A DNA stretch of 64,000 bases, taken from contig NZ_VMSG01000005.1 of NCBI RefSeq assembly GCF_007713465.1, positions 174,825 through 238,824 of the forward strand, given 5' to 3'. A program made the translations under genes and the position numbers. The stretch is from Pseudomonas sp. H3(2019). GTDB lineage: Bacteria > Pseudomonadota > Gammaproteobacteria > Pseudomonadales > Pseudomonadaceae. The notes under the pieces are model-generated. The model saw nothing but the letters and a program-made list of their open reading frames with translations, made no database searches and was not told the DNA's origin. Shown here piece after piece: positions 48,081-57,420 of this stretch; the stretch's first letter is position 1, and each line of letters starts with the position of its first letter.

Positions 48081-48110
48081 TAAAAAAGTGCCCGTCCCGA
48101 GGACGGGCAC
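48081..48110 (-). terminator. Terminator inside the transporter operon
   Basis: GTGCCCGTCC (48088-48097) and GACGGGCAC (48102-48110) form a GC-rich stem. Read on the minus strand it is followed by six T, right after the binding-protein stop and before the first permease. Most transcripts should end here, giving more binding protein than membrane parts. Confidence 0.85.
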
Positions 48111-48117
48111 CGGGGCC

Positions 48118-48897
48118 TTACTTGCCGCTGTAGAGACTCAGATCACCGAAGTGTTTCTTCTGGATCGAGTCGTAGGTGCCGTCATCGTGGATCGCCTTGA
48201 TGCCTTTATCGAGAAGGGCCTTGAGCTCGGTGTTGCCTTTGGCGATACCCACCGCTGTTTTAGCGGGCAACAACTCGCTGTCGATCGGCTGGCTGACCTC
48301 GTAATCAGCCCCTTGCGGCGACTTCAAAAAGCTCAGCTTGGCTTGCAGCATGTCCTGGATCGTGGCGTCGAGGCGACCGGACATCAAGTCCGCGTAAACC
48401 TGGTCCTGGTTGGCGTAGGCCTTGGTTTCTACCCCGGCTTTGTCCAGTACGGCCTTGGCGTAGGCTTCCTGAATGGTGCCTTGCTCGTAGCCGACTTTTT
48501 TACCCTTGAGCGAGGCTACGTCAGAAACGCTGGAGCCCTTTTTGTAGACCAGAGCGGTCGGGCCGGAGAACAGCTCGCTGGAGAAATCGATGACTTTCTC
48601 ACGGGCCGGAGTCACGGTCATGGAAGAGATTACGCCGTCGAATTTGTTGGCCTTCAGGCCTGGAATCGTGCCGTCGAAATCGCTCTCGACCCATTTGCAC
48701 TTGACCTTCAACTCGGCGCAGATCGCGTTACCCAGATCGATATCGAAGCCCACCAGGCTGCCGTCGGCCGCTTTGGACTCGAACGGTGCGTAGGAAGGAT
48801 CAACACCAAAACGCAGCTCTTTGTACTCTTTGGCCGTGGCTACGCCGGCGGCCATGCACAGTGTCAAAGCAGAAAGGGTCAGCAATGTTCTTTTCAT
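48118..48897 (-). CDS. Periplasmic binding protein for a basic amino acid
   Basis: A 259-residue solute-binding protein of family 3. A signal peptide (MKRTLLTLSALTLCMAAGVATA) is followed by KELRFGVDPSYAPFESKA, VGFDIDLGNAIC and the ligand-loop arginine/aspartate regions. It corresponds to HisJ/AotJ. The ATG at 48897 has AGGAA at a suitable distance. It is the first gene of the operon. The HutC-like dyad upstream leans toward histidine as substrate. Confidence 0.93.
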   Translation of the reverse strand: MKRTLLTLSALTLCMAAGVATAKEYKELRFGVDPSYAPFESKAADGSLVGFDIDLGNAICAELKVKCKWVESDFDGTIPGLKANKFDGVISSMTVTPAREKVIDFSSELFSGPTALVYKKGSSVSDVASLKGKKVGYEQGTIQEAYAKAVLDKAGVETKAYANQDQVYADLMSGRLDATIQDMLQAKLSFLKSPQGADYEVSQPIDSELLPAKTAVGIAKGNTELKALLDKGIKAIHDDGTYDSIQKKHFGDLSLYSGK

Positions 48898-49032
48898 TAT
48901 TATCAATTCCTAAAACCACTACGGGCGCTTGTAGCGCATGGGTACTGCTACTGGAATGCGTGTGACGCTGTAAACCTGAACCTCAAGTACGTGCTTTAAA
49001 GCCATCTTGTGCGTCAGCACCTTCGGGTGCCT

Positions 49033-49064
49033 CTTATACACACACACTTACTTGTACATACAAG
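49033..49064 (-). promoter_or_regulatory. Promoter with HutC-like operator for the ABC importer
   Basis: CTTGTACATACAAG (49051-49064) is a perfect 6+6 dyad with TGTA-N2-TACA at its core, the arrangement that I know for HutC operators of fluorescent pseudomonads. On the minus strand TTGTAT within it can act as a -35, with TATAAG (49033-49038) as a -10 after a 19-bp spacer. A repressor bound here would block polymerase. The leader to the binding-protein ATG is about 130 nt. Confidence 0.5.
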
Positions 49065-49195
49065 CATATGCAATCAACCAGCCAACTCGCTGAACGACAG
49101 CTGAAGAAAACTTTTTAAGCAACCGGAAGGCGTCTGGAACGGGGTTTTGGGAATGGTCAAAAAAATCTTGAGGGTGGCCGAGCCGCTTTCGTGAA

Positions 49196-49242
49196 TGTTA
49201 CCGGAGCCACGTTTTTGCGCCGTGTTGGTGCATCCGGTAACA
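49196..49242. repeat. Long-range inverted repeat upstream of the Tad plus-strand unit
   Basis: TGTTACCGGA (49196-49205) and TCCGGTAACA (49233-49242) are perfect 10-bp arms with a 27-base spacer that itself can pair in part (CCACG with CGTG). It could be an RNA hairpin or a paired operator. The rest of the 412-bp gap 49065-49476 shows no gene that I can support. Confidence 0.45.
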
Positions 49243-49476
49243 ATTTGAAAGGGCACATTACGTGTGGAAATACCCCGTCATGGGGCCAACTCGTGGGTGA
49301 GAGCACAACTCGAAAAACAGCAACGCGCCCACATTCGCACAGAAGTTTTTCTTCTAAACAATGGCGCTTTGCCTCGGTTGAACTACCTTCAAGCAAAGAG
49401 CAAACCATACGGTTTTGAGTTGTCCACGTTTTGTTCAGCGATCAGATAGCGAATTGGCAAAAGGAGATACCTCACT

Positions 49477-49710
49477 ATGATCCTGACTAGCGCTTTCCGG
49501 CTTTGTGCATTGATTGCCGGTTACTTTTGGGGGGAGCCAAGTCGGCTGACAATGCCGTACAAGGCTGCAGACAGAAAATCCTCACGGGGCCTGAGCCCAG
49601 GTATCCGGATCACTAACGACAGTTTTAGCGCAGGTCGCTCACGGGTCAGTCAGACCCGCATATTGCGCCTGCTCGCCCGCAGCACCCAGCAATATTGCCA
49701 GGGCCACTAA
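49477..49710 (+). CDS. Possible small protein ahead of rcpA
   Basis: A 77-residue frame (MILTSAFRLCALIAGYFWG, then a polar Arg/Ser-rich tail). Its support is an excellent ribosome site, AAGGAGAT, 8 bp before the ATG. The hydrophobic start could be a membrane or signal segment. I recognise no family. It ends about 100 bp before rcpA and might be the first gene of the plus-strand Tad unit or a leader peptide. Confidence 0.35.
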   Translation: MILTSAFRLCALIAGYFWGEPSRLTMPYKAADRKSSRGLSPGIRITNDSFSAGRSRVSQTRILRLLARSTQQYCQGH

Positions 49711-49812
49711 TGGTTAGTGGTCTGGTGAAGTGGAGGGCCGGCCCGGGCGCCTTGAAGCGATCCAGGTAACCAGGTTAGCCCGCAGATGGCCTATTCAGCG
49801 AGGATGCACTTA

Positions 49813-51054
49813 ATGAGCTATCGTACCGTGCCCGCTTTCAAACGAATTATCCATGGCCTGTTATGGATGGGTCTTGGTGTGGATGCGGCTCAGGCCGCGG
49901 CGAACAATTGCTCGCAACTGGCCAGTCTGCCCGCCGTGTTCGAGGTCGGCCAAGGGCTTCAGGACGAGTTGCGCATGCCGGTCCCGATCAAGCAACTGGC
50001 AGTGGGCGACCCGAAGGTTGCCGACGTGCAAACCAGCAGCAGCAACTCCTTCATCCTCACGGGTGTAGCGCCCGGCGCCACCAGCCTGATGGTCTGGACC
50101 GCCTGCTCGCCCACGCCGCGCCAAAGCATGGTATTCGTCAAAGGCAGGGCCACCGCAGCGCTGACCAGCGTGTCGACGGTACCTTCTGCAGACCCGCTGT
50201 TGCCGAGCCAGGTGCAGACCGATATTCGCTTCGTCGAAGTCAGCCGTACCAAATTGAAAGAGGCCAGCACCTCGATCTTCGGCAAAAGCGGCAATTTTCT
50301 GTTCGGCTCGCCGGGCTCTGTGCCCGGGGTGACTGTGACCCCAGGCCACATTGGTAGTCTGGCGCCAAACATCCCGCTCAATAACGGCACGTTCAATATC
50401 GGCTTTGGCGGCGGCAATGTCCTGGGAATGATCAATGCGCTGGAAGGCAGTGGCTTTGCCTACACCCTGGCGCGGCCGAGCCTGGTGGCCCTCAGCGGCC
50501 AGAGTGCGAGCTTCCTGGCCGGTGGTGAAGTGCCGATTCCGGTGCCCAGTTCAGGCAGCGACAACATCTCCATCGAGTACAAGGAGTTCGGTGTCCGCCT
50601 GACCCTGACCCCGACCATCATCGACAAAGGTCGCATTGCCCTGAAGGTGGCACCCGAGGTCAGCGAGCTGGACTTCACCAAGGCCATACAGATCGCCGGC
50701 ACCGTGGTCCCGGCATTTACCGTGCGCCGTACCGACACCAGCATTTCCCTGGCCGATGGCGAAAGCTTCGTCATCAGCGGCCTGATCAGCACCAGCAACA
50801 GCTCCCAGGTGAACAAGTTTCCAGGGCTGGGCGATATCCCGATTCTCGGCGCGTTCTTTCGCAATAACAGCATCAACCGTGAGGAGCGCGAACTGCTGAT
50901 GATCGTCACTCCGCACCTGGTTCAACCGTTGGCGGTCAACGCACAACTGCCGTCATTGCCGGGTGAACAGCTGCGCAATTACGACCCGAACTTCTACCGC
51001 ATGTATTTCCTCGACAACGGTGACTTCGACAGCCGCATGGGGCTCTCGCAATGA
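49813..51054 (+). CDS. rcpA: Tad pilus outer-membrane secretin RcpA (CpaC)
   Basis: A 413-residue secretin. After a signal peptide ending near AAQAA there is a pilus-assembly N-domain (QDELRMPVPIKQLAVGDPKV), a short BON-like region, then the secretin domain with LARPSLVALSGQSASFLAGG and the C-terminal FPGLGDIPILGAFFRN and LMIVTPHLV. It forms the outer-membrane pore for the Flp pilus. The ATG at 49813 has GAGGA 8 bp ahead; an ATG at 49786 is possible. Confidence 0.92.
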   Translation: MSYRTVPAFKRIIHGLLWMGLGVDAAQAAANNCSQLASLPAVFEVGQGLQDELRMPVPIKQLAVGDPKVADVQTSSSNSFILTGVAPGATSLMVWTACSPTPRQSMVFVKGRATAALTSVSTVPSADPLLPSQVQTDIRFVEVSRTKLKEASTSIFGKSGNFLFGSPGSVPGVTVTPGHIGSLAPNIPLNNGTFNIGFGGGNVLGMINALEGSGFAYTLARPSLVALSGQSASFLAGGEVPIPVPSSGSDNISIEYKEFGVRLTLTPTIIDKGRIALKVAPEVSELDFTKAIQIAGTVVPAFTVRRTDTSISLADGESFVISGLISTSNSSQVNKFPGLGDIPILGAFFRNNSINREERELLMIVTPHLVQPLAVNAQLPSLPGEQLRNYDPNFYRMYFLDNGDFDSRMGLSQ

Positions 51055-51089
51055 GCCTGGTTCAAGGTGTTGTAGCCAGAGGACACTCA

Positions 51090-51800
51090 ATGAAAGCGGT
51101 CATAGCAATAGCGGCGACGGTGATGCTCGCGGGGTGTGCCACCAATGGCCTGTCTTCGCGACCGAGCAGTTGCTCGGCGCCTGGTTCGGATCAGCAGTTG
51201 TCGCTGAACCTGGCCGACGACATGACCAACGATGGCCGTTTGTATGCCAGCCTGGCGAATCTGGAAGGGCTGCCCGAAGACCTGCCGCAGGTTCGCCTGC
51301 GCAAGGCTCGAGTACTGCGCCTGCTGGGCCGTAATGAGGCCGAACCGTTGTACAAGAGTCTGCTCGGCACATGCCTGGCCGCTGAAGGCGAGCATGGTCT
51401 GGGCCAGATGGCCGTGGCCAGAAATGATAACGCGGCTGCCGCGGATCACCTTGAGCGTGCAATGAGGATGGCCCCCACCGACGACAAAATCCGCAATGAC
51501 CTGGGGGTCGTCTACCTCAACCAGCGTCGGCCCAATGAGGCACGCTTCCAGTTCATGACCGCCATGGAACTCAAGCCGTCGGACTCGCTGGCGGCACTCA
51601 ATCTGGTGACACTGCTGATCTATCAGGACAACTGGAAGCAGGCTGCCGAACTCGCAAACCGCGCCAGCCTGAGTTCCAAGCAAGTCTCGGATGCCCAAGC
51701 TCGCGCGGAAAGACTCAAGGCCCCGGCGAAAAAAGTGGTGGCTACCGAGGGTAAAGGCATGACAGAGGTAGTCAATGCCTCAGCCAATGCGATCAAGTAG
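51090..51800 (+). CDS. tadD: Tad pilus lipoprotein TadD (TPR protein)
   Basis: A 236-residue lipoprotein: the leader ends in MLAGC, and two to three tetratricopeptide repeats occupy residues ~90-185 (RNDLGVVYLNQRRPNEARFQ is one). TadD acts as a pilotin-like helper for the secretin. The ATG at 51090 is chosen for AGAGGAC upstream and the proper leader; an ATG overlapping the rcpA stop at 51051 would place the leader internally. Confidence 0.88.
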   Translation: MKAVIAIAATVMLAGCATNGLSSRPSSCSAPGSDQQLSLNLADDMTNDGRLYASLANLEGLPEDLPQVRLRKARVLRLLGRNEAEPLYKSLLGTCLAAEGEHGLGQMAVARNDNAAAADHLERAMRMAPTDDKIRNDLGVVYLNQRRPNEARFQFMTAMELKPSDSLAALNLVTLLIYQDNWKQAAELANRASLSSKQVSDAQARAERLKAPAKKVVATEGKGMTEVVNASANAIK

Positions 51801-51819
51801 ACAAGATGAGGAGTCGCAA

Positions 51820-52092
51820 ATGAATACCAAAGGGCTGTTGATAGTGTGCATGGCTTGCCTGTCCACGACCGCCTGGGCTATTGAGCCGGGCCCCTCTTCG
51901 GTGCCGCAACAAGGCACCGAGCAATGGATGCAACTACAGATTCGCGGCGTAGTGGCATCCCCTCGACTGCAGAGCGTTTCGGCCACCGAACGTGACCTTT
52001 CCATGCAACGCTGGCTGGATAGCTTCACCCACCCGATTCCTGAACATTTTGACCAGAAGGCATCGGGAAGCATGAGCAACGGCGGCAAATGA
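51820..52092 (+). CDS. DUF3613 protein of the Tad locus
   Basis: A 90-residue exported protein: signal peptide MNTKGLLIVCMACLSTTAWA, then a short region with TEQWMQLQIRGVVAS and ATERDLSMQRWLDSF, which marks DUF3613. The family is found in Pseudomonas Tad loci; its role is not known. GAGGAG lies 6 bp before the ATG. It is the last gene of the plus-strand unit. Confidence 0.82.
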   Translation: MNTKGLLIVCMACLSTTAWAIEPGPSSVPQQGTEQWMQLQIRGVVASPRLQSVSATERDLSMQRWLDSFTHPIPEHFDQKASGSMSNGGK

Positions 52093-52290
52093 GACACGTC
52101 AGTGGACGATCAGCCTCTGGCGTAGTCCAGCGTTACCTGGCAAGAACGTCAGGGGCAATAACGTGCGTGGGTAAACGAATAAAAGAATAAAAGTGGATCA
52201 GGCGCCGGGCCTGACCCACTCAAGATTTGCTCCATCCTGTGCTCCGACAGGAGCCGCCATCCTGCTTGGCAGCCCCCCTCCCCGCTTCTC

Positions 52291-53253
52291 TCACCCGAAC
52301 GCTTTGAGCACCCCGATCAACGCCGGTCCAATAGCGACCAGGAAGAAGCTCGGCCACAGACAGAAGATCAGTGGGAATATCAGCTTGGTACCAATTTTCG
52401 CCCCCATCTCTTCGGCTGCCTGCGTACGCCGGTCGCGGAACTCATCGGCATAGATGCGCAGGGTATCGGCCACGCTGGTACCGAAGCGGATGCTCTGCCC
52501 CAGCAGGCTGACCAACCCTTGCACGTCTTCCAGTCCGGTGCGCACGGCCAGTTGCTTGAGCGCCTCGGTACTGGTGATGCCGGCACGGATTTGCGCATTG
52601 ACCAACGCCAGTTCCTCCGCCAGTTCGACCTGACTGACCGCCATCTCCTCAGCCACCCGTTCGATGGTCGTGGGCAAGGCCAGCCCCGATTCCACGCAGA
52701 CCACCATCAGATCCAGGGCATCCGGAAACGCGACACGCAGCCGGGCCTGGCGCATCTGCTTGCGCTTGCTGACATACATCGCTGGCAGCAGCCAACCGAC
52801 AGCGGCCGCCATGAGCACCAGCAGCAGGCCCAGGATCAGAGACAGTCGGGGGATCAGCGGCAACACCAGCAGCGAAATGCCGACCAATACCAGCGGCAAC
52901 AGCAAGCGCACCGCCCAGTACATCTGCACCGCCGAAGACGAGCGGTACCCTGCGTGCATCAACAGAAGCTGGGTTTCGGACGCCTGAGCGGTTTCGGCGG
53001 AGCCAAAACGCTGGCCAACGCGCTCCAGCAACAGTTGCAGATTACCCGGTGCGTCCGGCCCCCCTGCACTCCCGTAATGCCCACGCTTGATCAGCGCAAG
53101 GCGACGCTGCATCGGGTCCTGAAGCCCCAACACCAGTAACGTCACGGTAACGACCGCGAGCACCGTACTCACCCCTATCGCACTGACGAACAACAGGCGC
53201 GCCAGCACCTCATTACCCGTCACCCGACCCAACAACCCGAGCAAATAGTCCAT
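52291..53253 (-). CDS. tadC: Tad platform protein TadC
   Basis: A 320-residue inner-membrane protein of the type II secretion F family: helices near residues 15-45, 95-150 and 290-315, with the cytoplasmic domain FPDALDLMVVCVESGLALP between. With TadB it forms the platform on which the TadA motor acts. The ATG at 53253 is preferred over an upstream GTG. It is the last gene of the minus-strand unit and converges on the DUF3613 gene across a 198-bp gap. Confidence 0.93.
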   Translation of the reverse strand: MDYLLGLLGRVTGNEVLARLLFVSAIGVSTVLAVVTVTLLVLGLQDPMQRRLALIKRGHYGSAGGPDAPGNLQLLLERVGQRFGSAETAQASETQLLLMHAGYRSSSAVQMYWAVRLLLPLVLVGISLLVLPLIPRLSLILGLLLVLMAAAVGWLLPAMYVSKRKQMRQARLRVAFPDALDLMVVCVESGLALPTTIERVAEEMAVSQVELAEELALVNAQIRAGITSTEALKQLAVRTGLEDVQGLVSLLGQSIRFGTSVADTLRIYADEFRDRRTQAAEEMGAKIGTKLIFPLIFCLWPSFFLVAIGPALIGVLKAFG

Positions 53254-53282
53254 GACCTGCACCTCCACGTAGCGAATACTGC

Positions 53283-54269
53283 TTAAACCTGAATCCGGAT
53301 AATTTTGCGGATCCAGACAATCCCGACCAACATCGCGCAGAAAGCCCCGATGATCAGCTTGTGGCCGATCGGATCATTGATCAGCACCGGCAAGTAGGTG
53401 GGCGTTGTGATCAAGATCAGCGCCGCCAACACGAAAGGGATGGCCACCAGCACCCAGGCCGACATTCGACCTTCGGCCGACAGAGTCTTGATCTTGCGTT
53501 GAAAGCGGAAGCGCCCCCGGATCAGCCGGCTCAAACGCTCGAGCACCTCGGTCAGATTGCCGCCGGTCTCGCGATGGATGAGGATCGACGTCACCAGCAT
53601 CATCACCGTCATGCTTGGCATACGCTCCAGCAGGCCGAGCATGGCGCGACGCACATCATTGCCATAGTTGATATCGGCGAAGGTCAGGCCGAACTCATGT
53701 GCCACCGGTCCCTTGTGCTCTTCGGCTACCAGGCGCAGGGTTTCATTGAACGGGTGCCCGGCACGCAGGGCCCGGCACATGGCATCCAGCGCATCCGGCA
53801 AGCCCTCTTCGAACGCAGCAAAGCGTTTGTTGCGGTCACGGAGGATTTTCAGCAACGGCAGCCAGGCCACCGCAAAACCTACTGCCAACGCCATCCACCA
53901 GGGTGACGAAATCAACAACACCAACGCTCCTGCACCACCTCCCATCGCGAGCCCGAGGAATAGCACCCGATAGGCCCGATATTCGTGTCCGGATTGCTCG
54001 ATCAGCTGTGTCAGGTCCGCCATGAACGGCAGTTGCTCAAGCCAGGCCTCCAGTGGCGACAAACGTGTCAGGTATTTCTGTCTCAATACCGTCTGCATAT
54101 TGGGCAGATTGTTGGCTTTCTCCATGACATGCAGGCGACCGCGAATACGCTTGCGCATCTTGCCCGCCTCACCGAACACCGGCACCACCACGCCCTGGGC
54201 CAAGAGAAAAACGGCGATAAATACCATGCCGAGAAAGATCAGAATGAATTCACCAGGAATATTGTTCAT
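53283..54269 (-). CDS. tadB: Tad platform protein TadB
   Basis: A 328-residue F-domain membrane protein with a long N-terminal helix, a central pair of helices, and [18 protein letters not shown], the domain signature. Its ATG overlaps the tadA stop by 4 bp. Confidence 0.93.
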   Translation of the reverse strand: MNNIPGEFILIFLGMVFIAVFLLAQGVVVPVFGEAGKMRKRIRGRLHVMEKANNLPNMQTVLRQKYLTRLSPLEAWLEQLPFMADLTQLIEQSGHEYRAYRVLFLGLAMGGGAGALVLLISSPWWMALAVGFAVAWLPLLKILRDRNKRFAAFEEGLPDALDAMCRALRAGHPFNETLRLVAEEHKGPVAHEFGLTFADINYGNDVRRAMLGLLERMPSMTVMMLVTSILIHRETGGNLTEVLERLSRLIRGRFRFQRKIKTLSAEGRMSAWVLVAIPFVLAALILITTPTYLPVLINDPIGHKLIIGAFCAMLVGIVWIRKIIRIQV

Positions 54270-55708
54270 GACTGCCGAGCCTCCATCCATTCAGGCCTGA
54301 ACAGGTTCAGTGGCAACTCGATACCACGCTTGGCCAATACGTCGCGAAAGGCCGGAATCATGCCGCTAGGCCGGTAATCACCGAGCACTTCACCGTGTTC
54401 GCCAATGCCACTGCGCGCAAACGAGAAAATCTCGGTCATGGTGATGATCTCGCCTTCCATGCCGTTGATCTCTTGCACGCTGACCAGACGCCGCTTGCCG
54501 TCCTCCTGACGTTCCAGCTGGATCACCACATCAATGGCCGAAGCGATTTGCTGACGCATGGCCTTGATCGGGAAAGTCGCACCGGTCATCGACACCATGT
54601 TCTCGATTCGCCCCAACGCATCACGCGCGGTATTGGCGTGGATCGTGGTCAACGAGCCGTCGTGGCCGGTGTTCATGGCCGTCAGCATGTCCAGCGCCTC
54701 GGCGCCGCGCACTTCGCCGATCACAATGCGGTCGGGGCGCATCCGCAGACTGTTGCGCACCAATTCGCGCTGGCTCACCTCGCCACGCCCCTCGATGTTC
54801 GAAGGACGGGTTTCCAGACGCACCACATGGGGCTGCTGCAGTTGCAGTTCGGCCGAATCTTCAATGGTGACGATTCGTTCGTTTTGCGGAATGAAACTCG
54901 ACAGCACATTGAGCATGGTGGTCTTGCCGCTGCCGGTACCGCCGGAAATCAGCACATTCAAGCGCCCGCGAACAATCGCCTTGAGCAGCAACGCAATGGC
55001 CGGGGTCAAGGTACCGACCTGGATCAGGCTATCGGTATTGAGCAAGTCCACAGCAAAGCGGCGGATCGACATGCTCGGCCCGTCGATGGCCAGCGGCGGA
55101 ATGATCGCGTTGACCCGCGAACCATCCTTGAGCCGGGCGTCCACCAACGGCGAGGACTCATCGATGCGCCGCCCCAGACTGGAAACGATGCGGTCGATGA
55201 TGTTCAGCAAATGCTGATCGTCACGAAAACGCACATCGGTCCTCTGCAGCTTGCCAAAGCGTTCGACATACACCGAGGCGGAGCCGTTGACCAGAATGTC
55301 CGACACGGTGTGATCCGCCAGTAACGGCTCCAGTGGGCCAAGGCCCAGCACCTCATCGGTGATCTGCTTGATGATCAACTGACGGCTGACCGAACTCACG
55401 GGCGCTGAATGCTCATCCAGCAAGCGCTGACAAATCTCGCGAATCTGCCGCGTGGCCTCGGCCTGCTCAAGGGAATCGAGCAAGGACAGGTCCATGACCT
55501 TGAGCAACTGCTGGTAGATTTTTTCCCGCCACTCGGCCTCCACCGGGGTGACCTGGCTCTTGGTCTCGTAAAGAATGTCCGGTGCTGCACGCTCCCACGC
55601 CATCAATTCCTCTGCCGGGTCCAGCAGGTCGTCACCCGGCTGACCAGTCAACGATGCGGCGGGTTTAGCGGACTGTTTGCGCAAGCGGTTACGAAAGTCG
55701 CTGATCAT
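54266..55708 (-). CDS. tadA: Tad motor ATPase TadA (CpaF)
   Basis: A 480-residue secretion ATPase. Walker A is GGTGSGKT at residues 256-263, the Asp box and Walker B ([19 protein letters not shown]) follow, and the His box is [10 protein letters not shown]. An N-terminal domain of ~110 residues precedes the core. It powers Flp assembly (and possibly retraction) from the cytoplasmic face. It lies 3 bp after tadZ. Confidence 0.95.
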   Translation of the reverse strand: MISDFRNRLRKQSAKPAASLTGQPGDDLLDPAEELMAWERAAPDILYETKSQVTPVEAEWREKIYQQLLKVMDLSLLDSLEQAEATRQIREICQRLLDEHSAPVSSVSRQLIIKQITDEVLGLGPLEPLLADHTVSDILVNGSASVYVERFGKLQRTDVRFRDDQHLLNIIDRIVSSLGRRIDESSPLVDARLKDGSRVNAIIPPLAIDGPSMSIRRFAVDLLNTDSLIQVGTLTPAIALLLKAIVRGRLNVLISGGTGSGKTTMLNVLSSFIPQNERIVTIEDSAELQLQQPHVVRLETRPSNIEGRGEVSQRELVRNSLRMRPDRIVIGEVRGAEALDMLTAMNTGHDGSLTTIHANTARDALGRIENMVSMTGATFPIKAMRQQIASAIDVVIQLERQEDGKRRLVSVQEINGMEGEIITMTEIFSFARSGIGEHGEVLGDYRPSGMIPAFRDVLAKRGIELPLNLFRPEWMEARQS

Positions 55709-55711
55709 GGG

Positions 55712-56932
55712 TTATCCCCCGAAAAAACGGTTGAAGGCACGTTTGAACAAGCCTTTGTTCCCGGTCATCTGCTTACCGACCAACGCCTCGGACATCTGGC
55801 GTACGGCGACGCTGATCGGAGCCCGCGGTGCTTGCACCCCCAACGGCACACCAGAGTTCTGACTCTGGCTGACCAGGTTGAAGTCGTTGGGTAATTTCAA
55901 CAGGTTCGCGCAGCGTAGCGCCTCGCCGATATCCTTGAGGCTGATGGCCGCCGCCTTGTCATAGCGGTTGACCACCACCTGCAATTGATCCCCGCGCACG
56001 CCCAGGTCTTCGCGAAGAATCCGCGTCAGCGAGCTGGCATCCCGAAGATGGCTGACGCTCTGCTGCACCACGACGTACACCCGATCCGCCTGCTCGAGCA
56101 CGGAGCCTGTGAGGTGGTCGATTTGCCGCGGCAGGTCGACCACCACCCAGTCATAGCTGGCACGGGCCAACTGCAACAGGGCATCGAGTTGCTCGGGCTG
56201 GGCATCCTGCGGCAGGCACAACTCGCCGGCCCGCCCCCCCAGCACATGCAAGGTCGGGCTGAAGTGGCTGCAAAAACCGCGTAGTGCGACGCTGTCCATG
56301 TCCTCAACCTGTTGCAGCACTTCCAGGTGGCTGTGCGATTGCGCCACATCGAGGTAATGCGTCACGCTGCCAAATTGCAGGTCCATGTCCAAAAGCAGGG
56401 TATTGCCGCCCTTGACGCTGAGCTGGTGAGCCAGGTTGCAGGCCAGCAAGGTGCTGCCGGAGCCGCCCTTGGCGCCCATCACGGCAATCAGCTTCCCTTC
56501 TGCCCCACTGTTGACCCGAACCTCCGTAACCAGACGACTCAAGGCAGCAACCAATTCAGTCTCGGCTATCGGTTCCGGCAAGACATCACGAGCGCCGGCC
56601 TGCATCGCCAGGCGCATGCCCTCCTGCTCGTTCAACAGGCCACACACCAACAGCGGCGGACGCTCATGGGCCGGACGCTGTAACAGTGCCGCCAGCTCCT
56701 CGCGCCACAGATGGCTAACGCGCACCAACAACAGATCGGGCATCCGTTCCAGACCATAGAGCGGATCGACATGCCCATTACTCACCAGACGCGTGCTCAC
56801 CTCCAGGCTGGGCATACGTTGGCAAACGCCTTGCAGATCACGCAACGCCGTGGCGTCACGGCTACTGATCAGCAATCGTAGCCCTGGTTTGCCGGTCGCA
56901 GTGCTTAGTGGAGTTTCCTTGATATTCAGCAT
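55712..56932 (-). CDS. tadZ: Tad localisation protein TadZ (CpaE)
   Basis: A 406-residue protein with an N-terminal receiver-like domain (residues ~18-135) and a ParA/MinD-type ATPase domain with the deviant Walker A GAKGGSGSTLLACNLA. TadZ places the pilus machinery at the pole. It overlaps the upstream TadE-like gene by 7 bp. Confidence 0.92.
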   Translation of the reverse strand: MLNIKETPLSTATGKPGLRLLISSRDATALRDLQGVCQRMPSLEVSTRLVSNGHVDPLYGLERMPDLLLVRVSHLWREELAALLQRPAHERPPLLVCGLLNEQEGMRLAMQAGARDVLPEPIAETELVAALSRLVTEVRVNSGAEGKLIAVMGAKGGSGSTLLACNLAHQLSVKGGNTLLLDMDLQFGSVTHYLDVAQSHSHLEVLQQVEDMDSVALRGFCSHFSPTLHVLGGRAGELCLPQDAQPEQLDALLQLARASYDWVVVDLPRQIDHLTGSVLEQADRVYVVVQQSVSHLRDASSLTRILREDLGVRGDQLQVVVNRYDKAAAISLKDIGEALRCANLLKLPNDFNLVSQSQNSGVPLGVQAPRAPISVAVRQMSEALVGKQMTGNKGLFKRAFNRFFGG

Positions 56933-57420
56933 GGAGTGACCTCCCCTGATTCGGAATGATGCCCAAGGGCTTCGCGTGGCAAGGTTGCCCTGATGGTGGG
57001 CAACGTGATGGGCACGCCAAACCCGGGAATAAACAGATTGAATACGTAGCTTTGCAGGCTCACCTGGACATAACGGATGGCACGGAATCCGGTGGCGCTA
57101 ACGGTGTCGGTGGGGTTGCTCACCAGCGCACCGTTCGCGTCCAGGTAGGTCAGCGTCAGGTTGCCAGTGCCCAGATTGGTGATCAGTTGGCTGGTGCCGG
57201 TGTTGCCCGCGGCATTGAAAATCGCCCGCTGCAACACAATCGGATCGCTGATATTGCACACCGCCGCCAGGCGTGCGCCGCGCCGCACGGACTCATCGAG
57301 GGCATTGACCGTGAAGTACAGGCGGCCCATTTCCAGCACGCCGAACAACAGAACGAACACCAGCAAGCCGATGAAGGCGAACTCCACCACATAGACCCCG
57401 CGCATCTGTTTGCGATTCAT
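56926..57420 (-). CDS. TadE/TadF-type pseudopilin
   Basis: A 164-residue protein with one N-terminal helix preceded by MRGVYVVEFAFIGLLVFVLL, the TadE-like segment with its conserved glutamate, and a periplasmic domain. It lies third in the TadG-TadE-TadE/F series. Its ATG overlaps the previous stop as TGATG. Prepilin-peptidase processing is likely, given the motif, but the cleavage residue is not standard glycine. Confidence 0.85.
   Translation of the reverse strand: MNRKQMRGVYVVEFAFIGLLVFVLLFGVLEMGRLYFTVNALDESVRRGARLAAVCNISDPIVLQRAIFNAAGNTGTSQLITNLGTGNLTLTYLDANGALVSNPTDTVSATGFRAIRYVQVSLQSYVFNLFIPGFGVPITLPTIRATLPREALGHHSESGEVTPC

Noticed and set aside
45759..48897. Naming the importer aotJQMP or hisJQMP outright
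   Set aside because: The ATPase and permeases fit both equally well by sequence, argR is not adjacent, and the HutC-like site is only suggestive, so no symbol was given.
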